Assembly (NCBI RefSeq): GCF_007860125.1
Contig: NZ_SJPW01000011.1
Location: 1 to 64,000, forward strand
DNA: 64,000 nucleotides
Direction of reading: 5' to 3'
Origin: Rubripirellula tenax
Lineage (GTDB): Bacteria; Planctomycetota; Planctomycetia; Pirellulales; Pirellulaceae
Position 1 is the first letter of the stretch, and every line of letters begins with the position of its first letter. A program made the position numbers and the translations under genes. Below are positions 9,183-17,946 of the stretch, piece after piece. The notes beneath the pieces are model-generated. The model worked only from the letters and a program-made list of their open reading frames with translations, searched no databases and had not been told where the DNA came from.

Positions 9183-9718
9183 GACTTGTCACCGGAGCAC
9201 TGGTTCCAAGGCATCTTCGACAGCATCATGCCCATCCCGCAGGTATCGGTGACACCCGCGAAAGTCAAACCCGCACCAATGAAGGCAGGAATGCCGGCGA
9301 AGTACACGTTTCCGGTGACGATTGCTGCAAGCGAACCGATCAATGCGATCGACCCCGCGGCGATCCGTACTTGGCGTTCCAGCGAGATCGCTTTCTTGCC
9401 ACGCACGACGGGAAGTCGGGCGTTGACCCACGCGGTCGTGCCGCCGTCGACATTGACCACATTGTCGATGCCAGCGTCGAGGAACTTTTGCACTGCTTTG
9501 CTGGATCGATTCCCGCTCTTGCAGATCACGTAGAGTGGCTCTTCCGAGCGACCGTTTCGCATTTGGACCACCGCGCCGGGGTCCAGCGAATCGAGCGGCA
9601 CGTTAACGGCTCCGTCGGCATGGACCTCGCGGTATTCGGTCGGCATTCGGACGTCGATCAGGTCGATCTCACCATTGGCCTGCTGGTCGGCCAAGCGTTT
9701 TACATCAATTGTCTGCAT
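9170..9718 (-). CDS. Rhodanese fused to a DUF2892 membrane domain
   Basis: A 182-residue protein. Residues 1-105 form a rhodanese domain with the active loop CKSGNRSS. Residues 115-170 hold two hydrophobic helices of DUF2892 type, ending CGMGMMLSKMPWN. It therefore places a sulfurtransferase at the membrane. It overlaps tauE, and the repressor gene lies about 110 bases upstream on the same strand. The conserved CGMG at the C-terminal end could accept sulfur, but this is not shown. Confidence 0.9.
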   Translation of the reverse strand: MQTIDVKRLADQQANGEIDLIDVRMPTEYREVHADGAVNVPLDSLDPGAVVQMRNGRSEEPLYVICKSGNRSSKAVQKFLDAGIDNVVNVDGGTTAWVNARLPVVRGKKAISLERQVRIAAGSIALIGSLAAIVTGNVYFAGIPAFIGAGLTFAGVTDTCGMGMMLSKMPWNQCSGDKSCSV

Positions 9719-9826
9719 TGAAAATTCCGTTCTGGTTGGACGAATAACTCGAAATGTAAAAACCTGGACACCTCGGCATGCGACGATATGTCAGTTCAAA
9801 AAAAACGGCCCGAGAGCCGAGACTAG

Positions 9827-10168
9827 TCATCTATACTTCGCACCACAGGGCAGAAAACGCCCCTCGATGCACGCCATCAACTGCTCTAAATGAGGCTCCG
9901 CCACTTGGTAGTAAACCTTGCGGCCGTCTCGTTCGCTGACCAAAAAGCCACAGCGTTGTAACAACCGCAGGTGATCTGAGCCGACATTGTCCTGGATGCC
10001 ACAATCGGCCGCCAATTCGCCCACCGTAAAACGTCCGTGTAACAGAAGCTGCACAATCCGCAGCCGAACGGGATGCGCGAGCACCTTCAAGCACTCCGCC
10101 GCTTGGGCAAAGTCTTCGACGGTACCAGGCGGTTTTTCGGGCTTCGCGGGCTTTGTTTTTGTTGGCAT
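9827..10168 (-). CDS. ArsR-family repressor of the sulfur operon
   Basis: A 113-residue winged-helix regulator: HPVRLRIVQLLLHG, recognition region VGSDHLRLLQRCGFL, and wing RDGRKVYYQV. Cysteines at 26, 56, 73, 100 and 108 include a possible distant pair (C56 and C100 or C108), reminiscent of the persulfide-sensing BigR/SqrR group, although C56 is not at the position I recall for BigR. It heads an operon of rhodanese, TauE and persulfide dioxygenase genes, so sulfide/persulfide sensing is likelier than arsenic sensing. SD GGAG precedes the ATG. Confidence 0.88.
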   Translation of the reverse strand: MPTKTKPAKPEKPPGTVEDFAQAAECLKVLAHPVRLRIVQLLLHGRFTVGELAADCGIQDNVGSDHLRLLQRCGFLVSERDGRKVYYQVAEPHLEQLMACIEGRFLPCGAKYR

Positions 10169-10197
10169 GATTCGTTCTCCGATGGTTCGTTACATTC

Positions 10198-10225
10198 AAT
10201 ATATCGGCAGGTCGCGAGGTGTCAA
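10198..10225 (-). promoter_or_regulatory. Sigma-70-type promoter of the ArsR-family/sulfur operon
   Basis: Reading the minus strand there is TTGACA (10225-10220), a 16-base spacer and TATATT (10203-10198), about 30 bases upstream of the repressor ATG. Both hexamers are close to consensus. A repressor operator overlapping the AT-rich -10 region is likely, but no clean palindrome is obvious. Confidence 0.65.
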
Positions 10226-10370
10226 TGAGTGTTTCCGCCCTCAAGCTCGGAATTCCCCAGGCCTCGTATCCTTGTTTCCCCTCCAAATCTTCGGATGTTG
10301 CCGCCTAGCGAGGTTTTGTTTGCAACAATTTGATTGGACAGTTTCGCAGGACTCAGCTTTAGGCGGCTTG

Positions 10371-11378
10371 ATGTTTACCATTGAAGAAGCGAGCGACCGG
10401 TAGCAAGACGCGGAGGCCCTCGTCGTAATTCTGCGTCAGAAAAACGAGCGATTAAAGAAGGACTTGGCAAATATCCAGGCAAACCTTGCCGGTTCCGTCA
10501 CGCTCAACACAACCAACATCGAAAACTGCAAGCAGATTGAGGTGACGTGCAGCGAGCTGGCTTCCGATTTCAACGCGATCGAAGCAGAAACCAAAGCATT
10601 CAGCAATGCCGTGTCCGAGATTCGCGAACTCGTCGAGTCGAACAACGGATAGCTCAGTGACATAAGTTCGTTTGTGAAGTTCATTATCGAGATCGCCTCG
10701 CAGACAAAATTACTTGCGCTCAATGCGACCATCGAAGCGGCACGGGCTGGCGAGTCCGGTGCAGGTTTCTCTGTGGTGGCCGCCGAGGTGAAAGAGCTGT
10801 CGAATCAAACTCGAAAGGCAGTCGAGAAGATTCGCGATTCAATCTCTCACATTACCGGCAATTCAAGTCAGGTGTCGGAACGAATGGGTGAGTTGGATCA
10901 GCGTGGGAACGAGATTTCGGACACTGTCACGGCACTGAACCAGAAGGTCCATCAAGTCAATGACATGAACGCGGCTTCCACGCGTCAGATCATTGGAGCG
11001 AATGATACGGTGTTCATGAGCCTAGCGAAGTTGGACCACGTGATCTGGAAGGTAAACACGTATTTGAGCGTGATTGATGGTCAGCCCGCGTTTGATTTTG
11101 TCGACCATCACCACTGTCGACTCAGAAAATGGTACGAATAGGACGACGGCAACGTCTCGTTCTCGCAGGTGTCGTCGTATCTACTCCTCGAACGCCCGCA
11201 CGCTCAGGTTCATGAAGCGACGCAAGAGATCTTCGCCTTGATCGAGGCAAGCGTTTCCTGTGCCGACGCGTCGATTCAAGCAAGTATCGAGAATATGGAA
11301 CGAGGTAGCGGAGGAGTTTTCGACTGCCTCGACCAAATGCTTTCCGAAAAGAACGAGACGCTTACTGCAAGAGGCTAA
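10371..11378 (+). pseudogene. Soluble methyl-accepting chemotaxis protein with CZB domain, three in-frame TAG stops
   Basis: One continuous frame from ATG 10371 reads a coiled-coil start, a chemoreceptor signalling tip ([20 protein letters not shown], then [18 protein letters not shown]), and a zinc-binding CZB domain ([12 protein letters not shown], then [14 protein letters not shown], then RPHAQVHEATQEIF). It is interrupted by TAG at 10401-10403, 10650-10652 and 11139-11141, with no frameshift over about 1 kb. Family length and order are otherwise normal for a cytosolic receptor. Either a recently dead gene or, less likely, amber readthrough. TAG serves as an ordinary stop elsewhere (26217-26219, 16179-16181). 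Confidence 0.8.
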
Positions 11379-11423
11379 CGTTGATCCACATTCCCCGCCT
11401 GCGGTGTGATCGCTTGCAACGAA

Positions 11424-12770
11424 CTACGGACGAACCGTGATCTCGACGTTGGCGGTTGCGGTCGCTCCATCGTTGTCAGTCACCGTGAGCGTTGCGGTGT
11501 AGGTTCCTGCGGAAGCGTATTGGTGACGGATCTTTGAGAGATCACTCGTTTCTCCATCGCCGAAATCCCAGGCGTACGATTCGATGGTGCCGTCAGTGTC
11601 GGTTGACGTTCGTCCGTCGAATAGGAACTTCGTTCGCGTTCGGCCCTTGGTTCGGTTGTTGATGATCGTTGATGTGGGCGTCTCGTTGGTTGCGCCGCCA
11701 CCTCCTCCGACATCGTTTGGAGTGCTGGTGATCAATAGCAGGCCATGGCTTTCCCCGCCAACGGTTCCGACCGCTGCGATGTCTCCTCGCTCGTTAATTG
11801 ATTGTGCGGATGTGATCGTAAATGAAGCTGCGGGGTCAAGCTGTGAATTAAGATTCGTCAGTTGACCACCCTGCCAGATGAACCCTCCGTTGCTGTCACT
11901 GCCGACCACTTGGCCGGCGTCGTTGACGTCGTAGGCAACGCTGCTTGCTCCGGAAGCCACGCCGAGATCAATGGCCGAGTCCGTCATGAGGTCGTACAGA
12001 TACGCCGAATAGACGCCGCTGACGGTACCGGTTCGACCGGCGACCTGACCGAGATTGTTGATTGCGTACGCTTCTCCGCCGCCACTGATAGGTAGGAACG
12101 TTGCTGCCGAATCACCGGTCGCGATCAAGATGCTGGACGAACCGTACAGTCCGGAACGTGACTTCACGCCGACGGCGATCCCGAAGTCGTTGACATCCTT
12201 CAAGCGGTAGAGGTCAGCATAAACGCCCTTTCTTGTACCGCGAGAATAGACGCCAGCAATGTTTGGAGCCGTCCATTGTCGGGTCAACACGTCATAGATC
12301 GCCGGGTCCATTGGACGAGGCGTTGGACGAAATGGGTTGTCTTTGTCTTGCGAGCCTGCGATTTGGCCGACCTCATTGATGCCCGCCGCTGTGTAGCCGG
12401 GACCAAATGGCAGAATCTCGTCGCCAGATGAAACGAACTCGCCCATCCCCAGGTTCATGGAGCCGACGAAGTCACCGGCGTCGTTGATCGCAGACACTTC
12501 AGTCGTGTCGGGAACCATAACCAGCCCATCAACGAGACTGAAATAGAATCCATCGGAGGGTCCGTAGTATCCCTGCGATCGGATGGAACCAACGACCTCG
12601 CCATTGTCATTGAGTCCAGCGGGCACAACGTCGACCCCCAAGTCGATCACTGTGTAAGTGGCCGTGTCTTGAGCCATCACGGAAATGGAAAGGCAAGCCG
12701 CAGTGGCGAGCATTACGGCCATCGCACGCAGAGCTAGGATAGAGACAAGTGGTTTGAAAGAGAAGGTCAT
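11424..12770 (-). CDS. Secreted HAF-repeat protein with C-terminal PKD domain
   Basis: A 448-residue exported protein. The signal peptide ends near SVMAQ. Several repeats of the form [10 protein letters not shown] / [10 protein letters not shown] / [10 protein letters not shown] follow, as in HAF-type beta-propeller repeats. A Gly-rich linker precedes a PKD domain ([12 protein letters not shown], then [13 protein letters not shown]). ATG 12770 was chosen over the TTG at 12785 because a TTGAGGA ribosome site precedes it. It is divergent from the response-regulator gene. An extracellular binding role is inferred. Confidence 0.8.
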   Translation of the reverse strand: MTFSFKPLVSILALRAMAVMLATAACLSISVMAQDTATYTVIDLGVDVVPAGLNDNGEVVGSIRSQGYYGPSDGFYFSLVDGLVMVPDTTEVSAINDAGDFVGSMNLGMGEFVSSGDEILPFGPGYTAAGINEVGQIAGSQDKDNPFRPTPRPMDPAIYDVLTRQWTAPNIAGVYSRGTRKGVYADLYRLKDVNDFGIAVGVKSRSGLYGSSSILIATGDSAATFLPISGGGEAYAINNLGQVAGRTGTVSGVYSAYLYDLMTDSAIDLGVASGASSVAYDVNDAGQVVGSDSNGGFIWQGGQLTNLNSQLDPAASFTITSAQSINERGDIAAVGTVGGESHGLLLITSTPNDVGGGGGATNETPTSTIINNRTKGRTRTKFLFDGRTSTDTDGTIESYAWDFGDGETSDLSKIRHQYASAGTYTATLTVTDNDGATATANVEITVRP

Positions 12771-12869
12771 CGTCGGGTTCCTCAATGAGTGAAAGGGCCG
12801 TGTTCGCCAGACACGGCAAACACTTTTGTGAAAGCTACTGATTCATCGGATTGCGGCAATGAGGAAACG

Positions 12870-12880
12870 GCTTATCTAAA
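12870..12880. promoter_or_regulatory. 11-bp motif GCTTATCTAAA in the divergent PKD/regulator region
   Basis: The same 11 bases occur in inverted orientation (TTTAGATAAGC) at 16205-16215, upstream of the dockerin gene. One copy lies before the OmpR-type regulator, the other before its probable target. They may be a binding half-site of that regulator. No further exact copy was seen upstream of czcB. Confidence 0.3.
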
Positions 12881-13033
12881 CGAGAGTTAATCAAAAGCAC
12901 AAAATGACACCTTTGAAAATTAGTTTTGGTTTATCTGCGTCGTCGATCTACTGCGATTAGGCCGATAACGAAGTAGAATCAACCGTCCATCTGTTTTTGC
13001 CCCAAAACCTTTGATAGTCGGATTGCTCACCCT

Positions 13034-13717
13034 TTGACTGGCCGGTTGCTCATCGTCGAAGACCAACTCTCGCTTTTGGCGAGCTTGAAGCGTGGACTGG
13101 AAGAAGAAGGTTTTGAGGTGCTGACAGCGTCGAGCGGCAGTTCTGGGTATTCGATCATTCAGCGTGAACCGGTCGACGCGGTGTTGTTAGATCTGATGTT
13201 GCCCGACGGCGACGGGATCAGTTTGCTGCAACGGGTTCGAGAAGAAGAATTTCAAAAACCGGTTTTGGTGATCACGGCGAAGGATTCCATTGCGGATCGC
13301 GTCATCGGACTGGATAGCGGCGCGGATGATTACCTGATCAAACCTTTTGATTTCAGCGAGTTACTCGCTCGTCTTCGTGCCGTGATGCGACGCAGCATGG
13401 GAACGAGTCAAGATGCTCAGCTTCGCTATGAGGATCTCGTGGTTGATTCTCTATCACGAGTGGCATCGCGTGGCGGACAGTCGCTATCACTTACGCAGCG
13501 GCAATTTGAACTTCTCGAGTACTTGCTGCAACACAAAAACATGATCGTGACACGCGAGGCCATCGCCCGCGACGTTTGGAAAGCCGCGACAGCGACGTGG
13601 ACCAACGTCATCGAAGTTCAGATCAACCAGCTCCGAAAGAAATTGGGTGGCCCGTCGAACCTTCCTGTCCTGCACACCGTTCGCGGCAAGGGATACCAAC
13701 TGGGGGACGAGCCATGA
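13034..13717 (+). CDS. OmpR-family response regulator
   Basis: A 227-residue regulator from a TTG start; there is no in-frame ATG nearby. The receiver domain has the acidic pair VEDQ, phospho-acceptor D in VLLDLMLPDGDG, and switch Lys in YLIKPFDF. The C-terminal winged helix has LTQRQFELLEYLL and NVIEVQINQLRKKL. It overlaps the kinase ATG by ATGA. The CusR/PcoR-like architecture and the RND efflux genes downstream suggest metal response, by inference. Confidence 0.93.
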   Translation: MTGRLLIVEDQLSLLASLKRGLEEEGFEVLTASSGSSGYSIIQREPVDAVLLDLMLPDGDGISLLQRVREEEFQKPVLVITAKDSIADRVIGLDSGADDYLIKPFDFSELLARLRAVMRRSMGTSQDAQLRYEDLVVDSLSRVASRGGQSLSLTQRQFELLEYLLQHKNMIVTREAIARDVWKAATATWTNVIEVQINQLRKKLGGPSNLPVLHTVRGKGYQLGDEP

Positions 13718-15171
13718 ACCGGTTGAGTATTCGCACGCGGTTGACGCTTTGGTACGCAGGGATTTTTCTTGCGATGATGACGGTGATGGCCGCGATCGTT
13801 TTGTGGCGGGTGCATGGGCATCTACTCAAGAACGCTGACCGTGCCCTTGCCGAAGAGATTAGCGAGTTGTTTGAGGAGATGTCGCTGGTGAGCGATCGCG
13901 GTGAGATGGTGGCCGAACTTGAACGTCGGTTCTCGACGCACTCGCATTACCATTTTCAAGTTCTCGATGAAGAACTGAACACCCTATTTAACAGTCGGTT
14001 TTTGACGAACATCGAACTGCCACCTGGCCAACAGCCCAGCACCATGCGCGGCAAGCAGTATTCGAACGTCGATCTGGGCGCTGCCGGCAAATTCCGCTTG
14101 TTGAATTTGGCAGTGCGTGATTCAAGATCCGAACCGCTTTTGCTGCGAGCGATCTCACCGCTCAAGCCCATCGAGCAAGACTTCCAAAGCTACGTGCGGA
14201 TGTTCTTGACGATGGGACCAATCGCGATCCTTGCAGCACTGCTGGCCGGATACGTTGTTGCGGGTCACTTGCTCTCGCCAATCAAACAAATCACTGCCAA
14301 AGCCAAGAAGATCACGGCCGATCGGTTGGAAACGCGTTTGCCGATTGTGAACGCGCATGATGAGTTGGGCGAGTTGTCGATCACACTCAACGACACGTTC
14401 GACCGGTTGGAAAAGTCAGTCAACACGATGCAGCGATTCACTTCTGATGCGGCTCACGAGTTGAGATCGCCTGTCGCGGTTCTGCGAACGGAGGCCGAAA
14501 TCGCGTTGCGAAAACCTCGTAGTGTGGACGAATACCGCAAAGTGGTCGAGACGACGCTGGCCGAAGCCATTCGCTTGGGTGCGTTGGTCGACCAGTTACT
14601 AACGCTCAGCCGCCATGATGCTGGCGTGCAAGAACTGTTGACCGATGAAGTGCCTGTCGGGGCTGTCATGCAGGACGTGGTCGCTCGGTTGGCGGTGACG
14701 GCGAAAGAAAAGGGTGTCGAATTGCGAGCGGCGGAGTTCCCGGAAGAGTTCATCCTTGGGCATGACGTTTGGTTGAGTCAGCTTTTCTTCAATCTAATCG
14801 ACAACGCGATCAAATTCACGCCAGCCGGTGGGACGGTCAACGTGACCGGCAACGCTGCAGGTGAGTTCGTGGAGTTCTTTGTGGAGGACTCGGGCATTGG
14901 AATTCCTGACGAACACTTGCCGCACGTATTCGATCGCTTTTACCGTGCCGATGCATCACGCGAACACTATCGCGGCACGGGACTAGGATTGTCGATCTGC
15001 AAGTCGATCGTCTTGGCCCACGGTGGTTCGATTCACGTTGAATCGGTGGCGGGAGCGGGGACGCGATTCATTGTTGCCCTGCCTCGATTGATCGAGGACG
15101 CTGACAGCTCACCGCCGGCGAAAACGCACGACGTCACTGAGACGACTCCCAGTGAAGTGTCGGCAAAGTGA
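13714..15171 (+). CDS. Heavy-metal-type sensor histidine kinase
   Basis: A 485-residue kinase with two membrane helices (about 13-33 and 170-192) enclosing a periplasmic sensor region of about 135 residues with a His-containing patch (THSHYHF). HAMP follows, then the H-box FTSDAAHELRSPVAVL, N-box NLIDNAIKF, G1 DSGIGIP and G2 GTGLGLSICKS. The layout matches CusS-like metal sensor kinases. Translation is coupled to the regulator (ATGA) and to the next gene (TGATG). The stimulus is not proven. Confidence 0.93.
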   Translation: MNRLSIRTRLTLWYAGIFLAMMTVMAAIVLWRVHGHLLKNADRALAEEISELFEEMSLVSDRGEMVAELERRFSTHSHYHFQVLDEELNTLFNSRFLTNIELPPGQQPSTMRGKQYSNVDLGAAGKFRLLNLAVRDSRSEPLLLRAISPLKPIEQDFQSYVRMFLTMGPIAILAALLAGYVVAGHLLSPIKQITAKAKKITADRLETRLPIVNAHDELGELSITLNDTFDRLEKSVNTMQRFTSDAAHELRSPVAVLRTEAEIALRKPRSVDEYRKVVETTLAEAIRLGALVDQLLTLSRHDAGVQELLTDEVPVGAVMQDVVARLAVTAKEKGVELRAAEFPEEFILGHDVWLSQLFFNLIDNAIKFTPAGGTVNVTGNAAGEFVEFFVEDSGIGIPDEHLPHVFDRFYRADASREHYRGTGLGLSICKSIVLAHGGSIHVESVAGAGTRFIVALPRLIEDADSSPPAKTHDVTETTPSEVSAK

Positions 15172-16181
15172 TGAGACATCGGCATGGCATCACGCTGATT
15201 GAATTGCTGGTTGTGATCGCGATCATCGGTGTTTTGGCTGCTTTGGTGCTGCCGGCTGTTCAGTCCGCTCGTGAAGCCGCGCGACGCTTGCAGTGCCAGA
15301 ACAATTTGAAGCAGATCGGGCTGGCGATCCACAATTACCAGTCGGTCAATCGCGTCTTTCCTCCCGGTGGCATCTTTACCCACACAACCACATGGTCAGT
15401 CCATGGACGCATCATGCCGTATTTGGAGCAAGGCGACGCCTACCACCATGTTCGGGTTGATTTGGAGTGGCACGACCCGATCAACTTGGCGACGGGCGTG
15501 CAATCATTGTCGATTCCTGTTTACAACTGCCCAAGTGACCCCAACTCGGACACTCTGTTTGATGCAGGACCAGGTGAAGGCTTCGTCAAACCAGTCAATT
15601 ATGGCTTCAATTTCGGCACTTGGTTTGTCTTCGATCCGCGGGACGGGACGTACGGTGACGGTGCATTTCACGTGAATGCCAAGATCGGTCCGCAAGCGAT
15701 CACCGATGGGTTAAGCAACACGTTGTGCGCTTCGGAAGTCAAAACATTCACGCCCTATTTTCGTAACACTGCCAATCCTGGCCCCGCCGTACCTTCCAAC
15801 GCCGCTTATCTGTCCGGTTTCGCAGGAGCGGCCGAGTTCAAGCTTGGGCCGGGTTTGTTTGATAACGAAGGGCACACGGAATGGTGCGACAGCCCGGTTC
15901 ACGAGAGTGGGTTCACGACGACGTTTGGACCGAATCAACGCGTCGAATACTTGCACAGCGACGGTCAGACTTACGACGTTGACTTCAATTCTCGCTATGA
16001 GGGAACTAGCTGGACAGAGCCTACCTATGCGGCCGTCACTTCTCGTAGCTTTCATCCTGGCTTGGTCCAAACGCTGTGGATGGATGGTTCGGTTCGCAGC
16101 GTAAACGACAGCATCGACCTGGACGTATGGCGAGCTTCGAGCACACGCAGTGGCCATGAAGTCCTGCCATCCGGTCACTAG
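15171..16181 (+). CDS. DUF1559 type-II pseudopilin-like protein
   Basis: A 336-residue planctomycete DUF1559 protein. The prepilin N-terminus is GITLIELLVVIAIIGVLAAL with a cleavage site after G7, followed by AREAARRLQCQNNLKQIG. The C-terminal H-X9-DG motif reads HPGLVQTLWMDGSV. These proteins are numerous in planctomycetes and probably sit in the envelope. Unusually, it is translationally coupled to a sensor kinase (stop TGA and ATG share a base); a GTG three bases earlier is an alternative start. Confidence 0.92.
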   Translation: MRHRHGITLIELLVVIAIIGVLAALVLPAVQSAREAARRLQCQNNLKQIGLAIHNYQSVNRVFPPGGIFTHTTTWSVHGRIMPYLEQGDAYHHVRVDLEWHDPINLATGVQSLSIPVYNCPSDPNSDTLFDAGPGEGFVKPVNYGFNFGTWFVFDPRDGTYGDGAFHVNAKIGPQAITDGLSNTLCASEVKTFTPYFRNTANPGPAVPSNAAYLSGFAGAAEFKLGPGLFDNEGHTEWCDSPVHESGFTTTFGPNQRVEYLHSDGQTYDVDFNSRYEGTSWTEPTYAAVTSRSFHPGLVQTLWMDGSVRSVNDSIDLDVWRASSTRSGHEVLPSGH

Positions 16182-16504
16182 TTTTGCTCGAAGATTAGCT
16201 TTGCTTTAGATAAGCGGCGGACGCATTTTCGCTTGCTACGATTCATAACATCAAGCAAGTCGATCTCACCACGGTGGTGGTTCCAGCCTGAAGTTGTCTG
16301 TTCAGCATCTATCCAACTGATTGGAAAGAATCTGAACAGGCATCGAAGGGATTTAGTGCAGTTTGTCTCGGGACGCCGCAGTTGATGGGCGATTCGCAAA
16401 CGGTATTCAATTTGCTTGGTAAACGGCCCCACGGCTGAAAACGCGAAACGGCATTGACGGGTTCGATGGTTCGCAATCTCTCCTCTCACTACTTGGTGTC
16501 GATC
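16182..16504. other. Intergenic region before the dockerin gene
   Basis: About 320 bases without a gene. It contains TTTAGATAAGC (16205-16215), matching an inverted copy upstream of the response-regulator gene. No convincing sigma-54 site, terminator or RNA gene was seen. Confidence 0.5.
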
Positions 16505-17902
16505 ATGGCTCACTCACGAAAACGCTCCTCAAAGAAAAACAGTCGCTCTCTCCGATTGGAATCTCTTGAACGACGGAATCTGCTCGCTGGCGATGTGTTC
16601 CACAACTATCTCTCGCCCAGTGATGTCAATAATGACAACCAGGTTTCGGCGGTTGATGCTTTAACCGTGATTAACCACCTTAACCACCTTAACCACCTGC
16701 GTCGAACCGAAGCCTCGGGCGAAGGGGAACAGGTTGGATCGTCTGCGTTTGCAGACGTGAATGACGATGGCCGCACCTCAGCAATCGACGCACTGATGGC
16801 GATCAATCAACTGAATCGCGAGGCCCGGTCATTGGTGGCGACGGGCGGAGAACTGGAAGCAAGAATTACCGGTGCTTCCGGAGAACGAGCCAAGGTGCAG
16901 TTCGAGAATGAGTACGGCGGCATCAAGCTAGAAGTCAAAATTCAGAACGCTCTCCCCGGCGAAAGCTATGACGTGATTGTTGGTAGTTCGGTCGTTGCGA
17001 CATTGGTCACCAATTCCCGTGGACGTGCATCGCTAGAAACATTCTTGACTGGAGCGGAAGCAGACACTCTCGCCGCTGCGAATGCGGGCACGAGCGTCAG
17101 CATTTCCGGCATTGGAGCGAGCGTGTTTGGCGGCGAGCAGTCTGACGACGATAACCATGGCGAACACAATGACCACGACAATGATGTCGACGGCCACGAA
17201 GACAGTGATCATGACGGCAGCGATGGACACGACGACATTGACCATGGGTCGTCGAGCGATACGAACAGCAACGAATCGGATTCCGACGACGGTCTGAACA
17301 TTAGCGGAAACAGCGATTCATCAGGAGACAGCGACGACTCATCGGGCGATGTTGTTAGTGGATCAAGCAGCGTTGAATCAAACGGAAACGACACGGGCTC
17401 GAATGACTCAGATTCGATCGACGATGTCGACCATGGATTGAACGGCTCATCCGATAGCGATGACGGGGCGGGCCATGTGAATGACGACGCATCTGGCGAC
17501 TTCCATTCAGACAACGACGATGTCCCTGTGACGCCATCCGTACCTGGGACGGCCTACGGTGAATGGAAAGCACGATTGACGGGAACCGGTTCTGGCAAGG
17601 CCGAATTTGAGATCGAACGAGGCGAAATGGAGTTTGAAGTCGAAGTGCAGGGATTCGCAGCGAATTCAACCTATCCGGTTTCGGTGGGTGGCGTTGTGAT
17701 TGGACAGCTTCGCACCAACAGTCGCGGCAAGGGGGAACTGAAGTTTGAAATTGGCGACGACGACCACCGTCCGTTCCCAGCGAACTTCCCAACGATTACC
17801 GCAGGCACTTCAGTGAGCGTCGGCGATCAAGTGTCGGGCGTTTTCGCAGCCAAGATCAATGATCACGACCGTGATGACCACGACGACGATCACGACGATT
17901 GA
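16505..17902 (+). CDS. Secreted dockerin protein, Asp/His/Ser-rich, with two copies of a novel beta domain
   Basis: A 465-residue protein from ATG 16505. The N-terminus carries the planctomycete signature LESLERRNLLAGD. A type-I dockerin follows with two calcium loops (DVNNDNQVSAVDAL and DVNDDGRTSAIDAL). Next are one domain copy (about 115-215), an acidic spacer rich in Asp, His and Ser (about 216-350), and a second domain copy (YGEWKARLTG to VSGVFAAK). It ends in a DHDRDD-type His/Asp tail. A 9-bp tandem triplet makes NHLNHLNHL between the calcium loops. Metal or calcium binding at the cell surface is inferred. Confidence 0.85.
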   Translation: MAHSRKRSSKKNSRSLRLESLERRNLLAGDVFHNYLSPSDVNNDNQVSAVDALTVINHLNHLNHLRRTEASGEGEQVGSSAFADVNDDGRTSAIDALMAINQLNREARSLVATGGELEARITGASGERAKVQFENEYGGIKLEVKIQNALPGESYDVIVGSSVVATLVTNSRGRASLETFLTGAEADTLAAANAGTSVSISGIGASVFGGEQSDDDNHGEHNDHDNDVDGHEDSDHDGSDGHDDIDHGSSSDTNSNESDSDDGLNISGNSDSSGDSDDSSGDVVSGSSSVESNGNDTGSNDSDSIDDVDHGLNGSSDSDDGAGHVNDDASGDFHSDNDDVPVTPSVPGTAYGEWKARLTGTGSGKAEFEIERGEMEFEVEVQGFAANSTYPVSVGGVVIGQLRTNSRGKGELKFEIGDDDHRPFPANFPTITAGTSVSVGDQVSGVFAAKINDHDRDDHDDDHDD

Positions 17903-17946
17903 TCATCAGTCTTATGCCTTAGTTCACAACCAACACGAGAAGAACC

